Below, one piece after another: positions 51,567-60,254 of a stretch of DNA of 64,000 bases. The stretch's first letter is position 1, and every line of letters starts with the position of its first letter. Below the pieces are notes generated by a model. That model made no database searches and was not told where the DNA came from. It worked only from the letters and a program-made list of their open reading frames with translations. Both the position numbers and the translations under genes were made by a program. Source of the stretch: WJMT01 sp041686095. Its GTDB lineage: Bacteria > Acidobacteriota > Aminicenantia > Aminicenantales > Aminicenantaceae. Where the stretch lies: assembly GCA_041686095.1 (NCBI GenBank), contig JAWLEN010000001.1, positions 55,765 to 119,764 on the forward strand. The letters run 5' to 3'.

Positions 51567-52598
51567 ATGAAAAAAACAGAAAAAGACATGAAAATTTTAA
51601 GGAAAGTTGTTGAAAACTATCTTAAGATTGGCAAGCCTGTGAGCTCAGGTTGTATCATAAAAAATGAAAATATCTCTGTATCATCTGCTACGATCAGGAA
51701 TATTATGGCGAGGCTGGAACAAAAAGGTTACTTATCTCAACCACATGTAGCAGCAGGTCGAATTCCCACTGACATAGGGTTAAGATATTATGTAAACTAT
51801 ATTTTGAAAGAAACTTTTGATTCTCAACATGAATTCAGCATTCCCAATGATATCATGAGCATAGAAAAGGATGACTTCAACACACTTTTAAACAAAACAT
51901 CGAAACTATTATCTGACTGTTCAGATAATATGGGATTTGTCATATCCCCTCAGATCTCAAAGCTTGAATTCAAACATCTCAGATTGATTAGATTAGGTGA
52001 GGATAAAGTCCTGCTCATAATCATCACTTCTTCAAATATTGTTTTAAATGAAATCGTTATGACCTCTGTTTCTTTGACCCAGGAAGAATTGAATAAGTTT
52101 TCCAGATACATCAATCTGAATTTTAGGGGTAAAAATCTTACCAACATCCGAGATTATCTGCTGAAAGAAGCCCCTAAGTATCGAATTAAATTTGAAGATT
52201 CCATCAATAAATTAGGTTTGTTTTTAGATACTTATTTTAATGATCAAAGAGAATCCCAAATATATTTACAGGGGACATCCAAATTTTTGGAAAAAGCTGA
52301 ACTTTTTGATATGGAGAGACTCATATCTTTATTCAGAAATTTCGAGGAAAAAAACAAGCTGGCAAGACTTCTCTCTGATTTCATCAGTCTAGACAGAGTC
52401 AAAGTGGTCATTGGATCAGAGCTCGAGCTTCCTGATATTTCTGAATGTTCCCTGATTATGTCTCATTATGGAACTGAAGATCAAGTTCTGGGCTCGCTAG
52501 GCATCATTGGACCCAAAAGACTGCCCTATAAAAGAATCATCCCTCTTGTGGATATTGTGGCAAAAAAACTCAGTCAAACCATCAGTTATAGTCAGTGA
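51567..52598 (+). CDS. hrcA: Heat-inducible transcription repressor HrcA
   Basis: 343 residues: N-terminal winged helix (ILRKVVENYLKIGKPVSSGCII, SVSSATIRNIMARLEQKGYLSQPHVAAGRIPTDIGLRYYVNYIL), GAF-like middle, and the C-terminal VVIGSELELPDISECSLIMSHYG with GIIGPKRLPYKRIIPLVDIVAKKLSQ. First gene of hrcA-grpE-dnaK-dnaJ. HrcA normally binds CIRCE, which is not found before its own gene, so either the operator is degenerate or lies elsewhere in the genome (for example groESL). Confidence 0.95.
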   Translation: MKKTEKDMKILRKVVENYLKIGKPVSSGCIIKNENISVSSATIRNIMARLEQKGYLSQPHVAAGRIPTDIGLRYYVNYILKETFDSQHEFSIPNDIMSIEKDDFNTLLNKTSKLLSDCSDNMGFVISPQISKLEFKHLRLIRLGEDKVLLIIITSSNIVLNEIVMTSVSLTQEELNKFSRYINLNFRGKNLTNIRDYLLKEAPKYRIKFEDSINKLGLFLDTYFNDQRESQIYLQGTSKFLEKAELFDMERLISLFRNFEEKNKLARLLSDFISLDRVKVVIGSELELPDISECSLIMSHYGTEDQVLGSLGIIGPKRLPYKRIIPLVDIVAKKLSQTISYSQ

Positions 52599-52607
52599 GG
52601 AGGAAAA

Positions 52608-53234
52608 ATGAACAAAAAATATGAAACCGATTCAGATGTCAAAGAAAAAGATGAAAACGAAATAGAATATATAACCGAAGAAGAAAAGAAATCTGATAAG
52701 TCTGAACCTGAAACTGAGACCGAGGAAAAAGGTGCAGAAAAAAAGAAGGAAATCAGCCTGAGTGAAATAAAAAAGCTTAAAGAAAAGATAAAAGAATATG
52801 AAACAGAAAATGAAAAATTAAAGGAACAGTATTTAAGAGAAGCAGCAGAAAAGGATAATCTAAGAAAACGAACAGAGAAAGAAAAAAATGAATTCTATCA
52901 ATATGCTTTAAGTGAATTATTTAGAGAGCTCATCTCTATCCTGGATAATTTTGACAGAGCTTTAGAAAAAAAAGAAGAAGGAGATAAAAAACATTTTAGA
53001 GAGGGGATTGAACTCATTCATAAACAACTGGAAAACCTATTGAAAACCAATGGAATCAGGCCCATTGAATTAGAAGGGAAGAAATTTGATCCCCGTTTCC
53101 ATGAAGCTCTGATGTCTGAGGAATCAGAGGAAGTCAAAGAACCGACCATAAGTGAAGTCGTTCAGAAAGGATATATGATCCATCAAAGACTCCTTCGACC
53201 CACTTTGGTTAAAGTAAAGGTTCCTAAAAAATAG
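52608..53234 (+). CDS. grpE: Nucleotide exchange factor GrpE
   Basis: 208 residues. Highly acidic/lysine-rich N-terminal 60 residues, long coiled coil (LKEKIKEYETENEKLKEQYLREAAEKDNLRKRTEKE), then the four-helix and beta-wing domain (FRELISILDNFDRALEKKE, GIRPIELEGKKFDPRFHEALM, VVQKGYMIHQRLLRPTLVKV). AGGAGG precedes the start. The only GrpE in the window, so it may serve both DnaK proteins. Confidence 0.95.
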   Translation: MNKKYETDSDVKEKDENEIEYITEEEKKSDKSEPETETEEKGAEKKKEISLSEIKKLKEKIKEYETENEKLKEQYLREAAEKDNLRKRTEKEKNEFYQYALSELFRELISILDNFDRALEKKEEGDKKHFREGIELIHKQLENLLKTNGIRPIELEGKKFDPRFHEALMSEESEEVKEPTISEVVQKGYMIHQRLLRPTLVKVKVPKK

Positions 53235-53242
53235 AATTGACC

Positions 53243-54841
53243 ATGGAACATATAATTGGGATCGACCTGGGCACTACTTATTCTTGTATTGCTTTTATGG
53301 ATGGCGATAAACCTAAAGTCATTCCTAATCTGGAAGGATTTTCCACCACTCCTTCAGTAGTGAGCTTCACAAGTACTGGTAAGATGCTCATAGGAAATAC
53401 AGCATTAAGACAGGCTATAACCAATCCTCAAAATACAATCTATGCCATAAAAAGAATCATGGGGAAAAAATACGAATCTAAAGAGCTTAAACAATTTATA
53501 GAAAGAGTCCCGTACAAGCTCACCGAAGCGGAAAATGGAGATGTTATGCTGGAAATTCAGTCTAATATCATAAGCCCTCAAGAAGTATCATCCATTATTC
53601 TTAACTATCTCAAAAAATGTGCTGAATCCTATTTCGGTGAAAAAATCAGCAAAGCCATCATCACAGTCCCTGCCCATTTCAATGACCACCAACGGCAGGC
53701 TACCAAAGATGCCGCAAAAATAGCTGGACTTGATATTTTAAGAATGATAAACGAACCCACTTCAGCCTGTCTTGCCCATGGATTAAACAAAAGAAAAAGT
53801 CTGAAAGTGGCTGTTTATGACATGGGTGGAGGCACCTTTGACATATCTATAATGGAGACCGAAGATGGTGTGTTTAATGTTCTCTCCACCAGCGGAAACA
53901 CGTTTTTGGGGGGAGAAGATTTTGATAATCAAATCGTCGATTGGATAAAAGACGACTTCATGAAGAAAAATGATATTGATCTTTCTAAAGACGGACTGGC
54001 ACTTCAGAGAATAAAGGAAGCCGCTGAAAATGCAAAGAGGGAACTCTCTTTTTCCACAGAGAGTGAAATAAATCTTCCTTTTATTTTTTCACACAAATCT
54101 GGCTCTAAGCACATAAAAAAGACAATCACCAGAAGTCAATTAGAAGAACTGACTAAAGATTATGTCGAAAAGACTTTTCCCTATATAGATGAAGCTTTGG
54201 AAAGCAGCCATTTAAAGCCAGGAGATATAGATGAAATACTGCTTGTCGGAGGTCAGACAAGAATGCCTCTATTAAAGAGGATGATCACTGAATACTTTCA
54301 AAAACAGCCCATAGAACATATTAATCCAGAGGAAATTGTTGCCATGGGAGCAGCCATCCAATCGGGGATCATTCAGAGAAAGATGAAAGATTTGATTCTG
54401 CTTCTTGATGTCACACCTCTTTCATTGGGTATTGAAACTGAAAACAAAAAATACACCAAGATTATAGAAAAAAACACCACTATCCCTACTAAAAAAACCA
54501 TGTCGTTCACCACAGTGGAAGACAATCAAAGAAGAGTGAAAATCCATGTGCTTCAAGGTGAAAATGAAAACGCTGAAAAAAATATCTCACTCGCTGTGTT
54601 CAATCTTTTAGGAATTGGCTTAGCTCCAGCTGGAGTTCCTCAAATAGATGTGACATTTGAGATAAACGCAGACGGTATTGTCCAGGTATCGGCAAAAGAC
54701 ATGACTACTGGGAGAGAACAGAGAATTGAGGTGAAGTCTTCCTCTGGACTCTCTACAGAAGAAATGGACAGGATCATCAAAAGAACAAAAAAAGAACAGG
54801 AAAACATCGGTTCAGAGGAAATTGAAAATGGCAAAACGTGA
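53243..54841 (+). CDS. Hsp70/DnaK paralogue lacking the helical lid
   Basis: 532 residues from ATG 53243 (a TTG at 53237 is in frame). Complete nucleotide-binding domain (GIDLGTTYSCIAF, AVYDMGGGTFDISIM, ILLVGGQTRMPLLKRM), linker LILLLDVTPLSLGIE and substrate-binding beta domain to SAKDMTTGREQRIEVKSSSGLSTEEMDRIIKR, then it stops about 20 residues later. Roughly 100 residues of lid and tail present in the DnaK at 30126 are missing. The dnaJ start codon lies 14 bp inside its 3' end, so this is a settled arrangement and not a sequencing truncation. Lid loss usually means fast substrate exchange. Confidence 0.92.
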   Translation: MEHIIGIDLGTTYSCIAFMDGDKPKVIPNLEGFSTTPSVVSFTSTGKMLIGNTALRQAITNPQNTIYAIKRIMGKKYESKELKQFIERVPYKLTEAENGDVMLEIQSNIISPQEVSSIILNYLKKCAESYFGEKISKAIITVPAHFNDHQRQATKDAAKIAGLDILRMINEPTSACLAHGLNKRKSLKVAVYDMGGGTFDISIMETEDGVFNVLSTSGNTFLGGEDFDNQIVDWIKDDFMKKNDIDLSKDGLALQRIKEAAENAKRELSFSTESEINLPFIFSHKSGSKHIKKTITRSQLEELTKDYVEKTFPYIDEALESSHLKPGDIDEILLVGGQTRMPLLKRMITEYFQKQPIEHINPEEIVAMGAAIQSGIIQRKMKDLILLLDVTPLSLGIETENKKYTKIIEKNTTIPTKKTMSFTTVEDNQRRVKIHVLQGENENAEKNISLAVFNLLGIGLAPAGVPQIDVTFEINADGIVQVSAKDMTTGREQRIEVKSSSGLSTEEMDRIIKRTKKEQENIGSEEIENGKT

Positions 54842-55958
54842 CTACTATGAAGTGTTGGGAGTATCCAGAAACTGCACCTGTGAGGAAATAAAAAAAGCTT
54901 ACAGAAAAAAAGCTCTTCAGTATCATCCGGATAAAAATCCCGGAGATGAAAAAGCTGAAGAAAAATTCAAAGAAGCGGCTGAAGCCTATAGTGTGCTCAT
55001 GGATTCAGAGAAAAGGTCTATTTATGATAGATATGGGCATCAAGGATTGAGAGGAGATGGATTCAGCGGTTTTTCTGGTTTTGATTCTTCCGTATTTCAA
55101 GATTTTGAGGATATTCTGGGCAATTTTTTCAATTTTGGTTTTGGAGATATTTTTGGTGGCTCTAGAACAAGCCGGAGATATCCAAAAAAGGGTAGAGACC
55201 TGGCTGTAGAAGTAAAGATTAATCTGGAAGAAGCAGCATCAGGTGTGGAGAGAGAAATTCAAATCAGCCGGTCAGAAACCTGTCCCACTTGTCAGGGTTC
55301 TAAAACAAAACCAGGATCCCAAAAAAGAGAATGCCCCATGTGCCAGGGAAGAGGAAAAGTGAGGCGTCAACAGGGATTCTTCTCATTAATCCAAACGTGC
55401 CCTCAATGTGGAGGAAGCGGCACCATTATCACAGATCCTTGTGAAGAATGTGGAGGAACCGGGAAGATAAAGAAAAAGAAAAAAGTCAGTTTTAAAATTC
55501 CCGCTGGAGTTGAAGATGGCATGAAATTGAGAATTAGAGGAGAAGGAGAAGCAGGGGAACAAGGGGCTTCCAGAGGGGATCTCTATGTTCTTATTCGAAT
55601 TAAAAAACATAAATATTTTCAAAGAGAAGGCCCAGATCTTCTGTGTGAAATAAACATTTCTTTTCCAAAAGCAGCCCTTGGAACCAAGGTTAAGATACCC
55701 TCATTAGAGGGAGATGAAGTCTTAGATATCCCCAGCGGAATTCAGTCCGGAAAGATACTGAAACTAAAGGGGAAAGGGATTCAAAGTCTAAACAATCATC
55801 GAAATGGAGACCTTCTGGTTAAAGTTAAAGTGGAAACTCCTAAAAAACTGGACAAAAAACAAAAAGAAATTTTAAAAGAGTTTGCAGAATCTACAGGAGA
55901 AACAATTGATTCTGTGGATAATAATGTCATAAATAAAATAAAAAGCATGTTTCATTAG
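54828..55958 (+). CDS. dnaJ: Co-chaperone DnaJ, second copy
   Basis: 376 residues from ATG 54828. J domain MAKRDYYEVLGVSRNCTCEEIKKAYRK... with HPD in YHPDKNPGDEKAEE, G/F region, four zinc repeats (CPTCQG, CPMCQG, CPQCGG, CEECGG) and C-terminal domains. Closer to canonical DnaJ than the copy at 32179. Overlaps the lidless dnaK by 14 bp and follows hrcA and grpE. Confidence 0.95.
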   Translation: MAKRDYYEVLGVSRNCTCEEIKKAYRKKALQYHPDKNPGDEKAEEKFKEAAEAYSVLMDSEKRSIYDRYGHQGLRGDGFSGFSGFDSSVFQDFEDILGNFFNFGFGDIFGGSRTSRRYPKKGRDLAVEVKINLEEAASGVEREIQISRSETCPTCQGSKTKPGSQKRECPMCQGRGKVRRQQGFFSLIQTCPQCGGSGTIITDPCEECGGTGKIKKKKKVSFKIPAGVEDGMKLRIRGEGEAGEQGASRGDLYVLIRIKKHKYFQREGPDLLCEINISFPKAALGTKVKIPSLEGDEVLDIPSGIQSGKILKLKGKGIQSLNNHRNGDLLVKVKVETPKKLDKKQKEILKEFAESTGETIDSVDNNVINKIKSMFH

Positions 55959-55961
55959 ACA

Positions 55962-55990
55962 CAGCCTGGATTATTTATGAGGCTAGATTG
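55962..55990 (+). repeat. Repeat family B, solo left end at the rsmE start
   Basis: CAGCCTGGATTATTTATGAG followed by GCTAGATTG matches the left end of family B. It contributes the GAGG ribosome site and the TTG start codon of rsmE. Confidence 0.55.
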
Positions 55991-56728
55991 ACTTCGGATC
56001 GTTTTTACATTCAAAAAGAACAAATAAAAATCCCATATGCGGTACTTACTGGTGATGAACATCATCATCTCACTAGAGTGGTCAGAAAAAAGAAAGGAGA
56101 CAAAGTCTTTCTTTTCACAAGAAAAGGTGAGAATTTTTTAGCCCGAATTGAAAAAATAGAAAAATCAAAAACTCATCTCCTTATATTGGAAAAAACTCAA
56201 AGGAAAGAATCCAATGTAAAGATCATTTTAGCCCCTTCCTTGATAAAAACCAAAGCACTTGAACTTATGCTTCAGAAATCTACAGAATTAGGTATATTTT
56301 CCTTTTCTCCATTGATCACAGAGAGATGTGTGATCAACATTTCAGATAAACTAGAAAAAAAGTTAAATAGATGGAACAGAATCGTATTAGAGGCTTCAAA
56401 ACAGTGCCGAAGACCATCTCCACCAAAAGTAGAAAAACCAGTCTCCTTAAATAATTTTATAGACAAAAAAAATGGTGATATAAAATTATTTTTAGATGAA
56501 AAAGGAGGAATATATTTAAAAGACTTTATTTTTATTTCACAAGATAGTAAATATAAACCTTCTCAATCTGTGATTATTCTATTAGGTCCTGAAGGAGGCT
56601 GGACAGAGAAAGAAAAACAAGATATAGTGCAACATGGTTACAAGGCGGTTAGTCTAGGATCAAACGTTTTAAGGGCTGAAACAGCTGCCATTGCTTGTGT
56701 GTCCATTGTATCGCACGTTTTTTTATAA
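55988..56728 (+). CDS. rsmE: 16S rRNA m3U1498 methyltransferase
   Basis: 246 residues of the SPOUT class. Starts at TTG 55988 with GAGG five bases upstream; the beginning TSDRFYIQKEQIKIPYAVLTGDEHHHLTRVVRKKKGD is as expected for RsmE. The knot motifs are IILAPSLIKTKALELMLQKSTELG, EKPVSL and LLGPEGGWTEKEKQDI with SLGSNVLRAETAAIA. It methylates U1498 of 16S rRNA. Its presence right after dnaJ is a frequent arrangement in bacteria (dnaJ-prmA-rsmE), here without prmA. Confidence 0.93.
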   Translation: MTSDRFYIQKEQIKIPYAVLTGDEHHHLTRVVRKKKGDKVFLFTRKGENFLARIEKIEKSKTHLLILEKTQRKESNVKIILAPSLIKTKALELMLQKSTELGIFSFSPLITERCVINISDKLEKKLNRWNRIVLEASKQCRRPSPPKVEKPVSLNNFIDKKNGDIKLFLDEKGGIYLKDFIFISQDSKYKPSQSVIILLGPEGGWTEKEKQDIVQHGYKAVSLGSNVLRAETAAIACVSIVSHVFL

Positions 56729-56734
56729 ATAGAT

Positions 56735-56993
56735 TAGCCTGGATTATTCACGAGTCAAGGTTGCTGCAGATGCAAGGCACAAGGCATGAAGGTGTGGTCC
56801 TTCACTGCGAATGCATTGTAACGAAGCAGATGCAGTAAGATTGGCTCGCCTGTAAGGTAAAAAATGGCGATTAAAATAATAAATGCAAAAATGAAAAATG
56901 TTTCAGTCATTCTTCTTGAAAAAAGTCATGTATATCGTTGAAAATGAAATAATAATTAGCACATCGCTATTTTTTTATGAATAGGTCAGGTTA
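56735..56993 (+). repeat. Repeat family B, full-length copy 2 (259 bp)
   Basis: Begins TAGCCTGGATTATTCACGAG and ends TGAATAGGTCAGGTTA; same length as copy 1 (3973-4231) and similar throughout when that copy is reverse-complemented, including the CTGCAGATGCAAGG palindrome. It fills the whole space between rsmE and the protein kinase gene, whose ATG comes three bases after the repeat end. Confidence 0.85.
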
Positions 56994-56996
56994 GTT

Positions 56997-57938
56997 ATGT
57001 TTATACAGGGTCAAAAAGTCGGAAAATATAAAATCATCCGTTCTTTAGGAAGCGGTGGATTCGGAGCTGTGTTTTTAGCTGAAGACACATGGCTCAATAT
57101 CAGAGTAGCCATTAAAGTCCCTCATAAACAATCCGTCGAACTTTTCAAGCTTCTCAAAGAACCCAGACTTCAAGCCGCTCTCAATCATCCCAACATAGTC
57201 CGCATGATATCTGCTGAAAAAGAAGGCAAAATATTTTATATGGTGATGGAGTATATTAAGGGAAAGACTTTAGAAAAAAAAATTGAAAAAGAGAGAATAA
57301 TTAAATATGAGAAAGCTATTGAGTATATAACCCAAATCGCAGATGCGTCTTCCCATGCTCATAAAAATAAAATAATCCACCGGGATATCAGACCTTCAAA
57401 TATAATGATCCAAGAAGATGAAGATAAAATAAAAATAACTGATTTTGGCACATCCGCTTGGTTAAACAAGCTTCCTTATGCTTCCACTCGAATCGGTTCT
57501 CCTCCTTATATGGCTCCAGAGCAGTTCTTAGGAAAGGCCACTTTTCAATCTGATATCTATTCAATAGGATGTATTTTTTATGAAATGCTGCTTGGAAGAC
57601 CCCCTATATTTGACCCGGATCCTTTTAAAATTCTCGAAAAAGCCAAACAGGGAAAGATCACCCCTCCTCGAATAAAAAACAGCCGAATCCCTAAAGAAAT
57701 CGACCTCATCATAATGAAATGTCTTTCCCCAAAAATAGAAAATAGATACCAGAGCGCTGAAGAAATATCAAAAGACCTGGAACACTTCAAAGGAAAAGAT
57801 GTCGAAAAATCAGAACTTATCGACATCAGAAAAAGAATTCAAGCCAGAGAAACCAAAATAAATCATCTGTGTTGGAACTGCCGAAGACCTCTTCCATATA
57901 AATCAAAAAAATGTCCTTATTGTGGAGAGGAAAATTGA
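56997..57938 (+). CDS. Serine/threonine protein kinase with C-terminal zinc ribbon
   Basis: 313 residues. Hanks-type kinase: glycine loop LGSGGFGAVF, K40 in VAIK, catalytic IIHRDIRPSN with D130 and N135, DFG at 149-151, and SPPYMAPEQ. The HRDLKPxN lysine is arginine here. After the kinase domain comes a zinc ribbon (CWNCRRPLPYKSKKCPYCG) and no transmembrane helix, so it is cytoplasmic, unlike PASTA kinases. The only ribosome site is AGG in the family B repeat end. Targets are unknown. Confidence 0.9.
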   Translation: MFIQGQKVGKYKIIRSLGSGGFGAVFLAEDTWLNIRVAIKVPHKQSVELFKLLKEPRLQAALNHPNIVRMISAEKEGKIFYMVMEYIKGKTLEKKIEKERIIKYEKAIEYITQIADASSHAHKNKIIHRDIRPSNIMIQEDEDKIKITDFGTSAWLNKLPYASTRIGSPPYMAPEQFLGKATFQSDIYSIGCIFYEMLLGRPPIFDPDPFKILEKAKQGKITPPRIKNSRIPKEIDLIIMKCLSPKIENRYQSAEEISKDLEHFKGKDVEKSELIDIRKRIQARETKINHLCWNCRRPLPYKSKKCPYCGEEN

Positions 57939-58021
57939 CTTAAAATAATAATTTAGATAGTATTAATTTTTAAATAAACATCATAAAAAAATTATATCTT
58001 TTTATTAAACGGGAGTTATAA

Positions 58022-58951
58022 ATGAGTCCATTTGATGAAAAAAGTAAAATTTGGATGAATGGAGAAGTTATACCCTGGAAAGAGGCCAATATTCATATTG
58101 CTTCCCATGTTATTCATTATGGAAGTTCCTTATTTGAAGGACTGCGGTGCTACAAAACGCCTAAAGGCACAGCCATATTCCGCCTCGATGCCCATACCAA
58201 GAGACTTTATAATTCTTGCAAGATGTACCGAATTGAAATTCCTTACTCTCAAGAAGAACTCAATCAAGCCATCATAGATATTATAGAAATAAATAAATTT
58301 AAAGAATGTTATATAAGGCCCATCGTGTTCCGGGGGTATGGAACCCTGGGAGTCGATCCATTATCCAATCCAATAGTCACAGCTATAATGGTTTGGGAGT
58401 GGGGACAGTATCTAGGAGAAGAAGCTTTGAAAAACGGAGTGGATGTCAGAGTTTCCTCGTGGAGAAGAATGGCTCCGGATACCTTTCCCGCACTTGCCAA
58501 ATCTGGAGCGAATTACATGAATTCACAGCTTATTAAAATGGAAGCTGTTTTAGAGGGATATGTTGAAGGGATCGCTCTGACTAATGATGGACATATAAGT
58601 GAAGGAAGTGGAGAAAATATTTTTGCTGTTATGGACGGAGTTCTGCACACTCCACCTCTTTCTTCATCCATACTTCCTGGTATCACACGAAATTCAGTCA
58701 TCAAGCTTGCTGAAGAACAAGGAATAGAGGTAAAGGAAGACTCCATCCCTCGGGAAATGCTTTATATTGCGGATGAGGTCTTTTTCACAGGCTCAGCTGC
58801 AGAGATAACTCCCATCCGCTCTATAGATAAAATAAAAATCGGAACCGGTCAAAGAGGCCCTATAACAAGATTGCTTCAGGAAGAATATTTTGCTTATATT
58901 AATGGAGAACGAGAAGACATAAATAAATGGTTGACATATTTATACAAATAA
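58022..58951 (+). CDS. ilvE: Branched-chain amino acid aminotransferase
   Basis: Class IV PLP enzyme, 309 residues. Opens with IWMNGEVIPWKEANIHIASHVIHYGSSLFEGLRCY; PLP lysine in FPALAKSGANYMNSQL; GHISEGSGENIFAV and LPGITRNSVIKLAEEQGIEV follow, then FFTGSAAEITPI. GGGAG precedes the start. Last step of Val/Leu/Ile synthesis or first of their breakdown; no other ilv or leu gene is near. Confidence 0.95.
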   Translation: MSPFDEKSKIWMNGEVIPWKEANIHIASHVIHYGSSLFEGLRCYKTPKGTAIFRLDAHTKRLYNSCKMYRIEIPYSQEELNQAIIDIIEINKFKECYIRPIVFRGYGTLGVDPLSNPIVTAIMVWEWGQYLGEEALKNGVDVRVSSWRRMAPDTFPALAKSGANYMNSQLIKMEAVLEGYVEGIALTNDGHISEGSGENIFAVMDGVLHTPPLSSSILPGITRNSVIKLAEEQGIEVKEDSIPREMLYIADEVFFTGSAAEITPIRSIDKIKIGTGQRGPITRLLQEEYFAYINGEREDINKWLTYLYK

Positions 58952-58987
58952 AGGTAATAATAAGTATAAAAATTTACGGGGGGCAAA

Positions 58988-60148
58988 ATGAATATAGATG
59001 AACTTTTAAAAATCGCCATAGAAAACGATGCTTCTGACCTCCATTTAAAATCAGGCAATTTCCCAATCATCCGCATTCATGGAAAATTAAATACCCTTAC
59101 CAGTTATCCAAAACTATCTCCGGAGACAACAAGACAGCTTGCCGAACAAATAACCAATGACTATCAAAAAGAGCAGCTCAAGGAAGAACATGATATTGAC
59201 CTTGCCTATAGTCTTCCTGGTTTCGGCCGTTTTAGAGGAAGTATTTACCAGCAGAGAGGTTCTTATGGAATCGTATTAAGAATCATTCCTTTGGAAGTAG
59301 CACTCATAAAAGAACTTAATTTACCTAAAGTGATTGAAGATATTGCTGAAGAAACCAGAGGCCTAGTCCTGGTCACAGGAACCACGGGATCAGGAAAAAC
59401 CACCACTCTGGCTTCTATGATTAATCATATTAATGAAAGAAGAAAAGAAAACATCATCACCATTGAAGACCCTATTGAATATCTTCATAGAGACAAAAAA
59501 AGCATGATCAGCCAACGAGAAGTAGGCGTGGATGTCTCTTCTTTTGCTAGAGGATTGAGAGCCTCTCTTAGAGAAGATCCGGATATAATACTGGTTGGAG
59601 AGATGAGGGATCGAGACACCATAGACACCGCTCTTTTGGCTGCAGAAACCGGCCATTTGGTATTAAGCACACTCCACACCACAGATGCTCCAGAAACCAT
59701 TAACCGTATTGTTTCTATTTTTCCACCCTTTCAGCAGCGACAGGTCAGACTCCAGCTTTCCAGTATAACCAAAGCTGTGATTTCCATGAGACTTATTCCT
59801 AGAAAAGATGGAAAAGGAAGGGTCCCTGCTGTGGAAGTCATGATCAACACTCCTTACATTTCTGACTGCATTAATGACAGAGAAAAAACAGGACTTATCA
59901 GAGACGCCATTTCCTCTGGGGTTTCCCAATACAAGATGCAGAGCTTTGACCAGTCCATATACTATCTTTACACAGAAGGATTTATTTCTTATGAACAAGG
60001 CCTCAAATATTCTTCCAGCCCAGACAACTTCAAGCTCAGAGTGATGGGAATACGTTCCTCTCAAGATGTTGCTATTGAAGACATGGAAAAAGAACTCTCT
60101 AAAATGCAAAAAGAGAAAAGAGTCGAATTCGAAGAAGAAGAGGAGTAA
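58988..60148 (+). CDS. pilT: Twitching motility ATPase PilT
   Basis: 386 residues, type IV pilus retraction ATPase. N-terminal PAS-like domain (NDASDLHLKSG, RIHGKL), Walker A GTTGSGKT at 131-138, Asp box TIEDPIEYLH, Walker B LREDPDIILVGEMRD and the His box ETGHLVLSTLHTTDA. A short acidic tail (EFEEEEE) ends the protein. GGGGGG precedes the start. No other pilus gene is present, apart from the TPR lipoprotein at 5544, which is only a weak candidate. Confidence 0.95.
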   Translation: MNIDELLKIAIENDASDLHLKSGNFPIIRIHGKLNTLTSYPKLSPETTRQLAEQITNDYQKEQLKEEHDIDLAYSLPGFGRFRGSIYQQRGSYGIVLRIIPLEVALIKELNLPKVIEDIAEETRGLVLVTGTTGSGKTTTLASMINHINERRKENIITIEDPIEYLHRDKKSMISQREVGVDVSSFARGLRASLREDPDIILVGEMRDRDTIDTALLAAETGHLVLSTLHTTDAPETINRIVSIFPPFQQRQVRLQLSSITKAVISMRLIPRKDGKGRVPAVEVMINTPYISDCINDREKTGLIRDAISSGVSQYKMQSFDQSIYYLYTEGFISYEQGLKYSSSPDNFKLRVMGIRSSQDVAIEDMEKELSKMQKEKRVEFEEEEE

Positions 60149-60163
60149 CAAGAATAAAATCTT

Positions 60164-60254
60164 CAGCCTGAATTATTCACGAGTCAAGGTTTCTGCTCGC
60201 TAAAAATAGAATAACAATGAAAACATCGTCATTTTTTATAAATAGGTCAGGTTA
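60164..60254 (+). repeat. Repeat family B, internally deleted copy (91 bp)
   Basis: Left end CAGCCTGAATTATTCACGAG, right end ATAAATAGGTCAGGTTA; the central 168 bp of the full element are absent, including the palindrome. It lies between pilT and alaS and ends on the base before the alaS ATG. Confidence 0.8.

Noticed and set aside
53237..53245. TTG start for the second dnaK
   Set aside because: It lies three bases after the grpE stop and adds two residues only; the ATG at 53243 aligns with Hsp70 starts.
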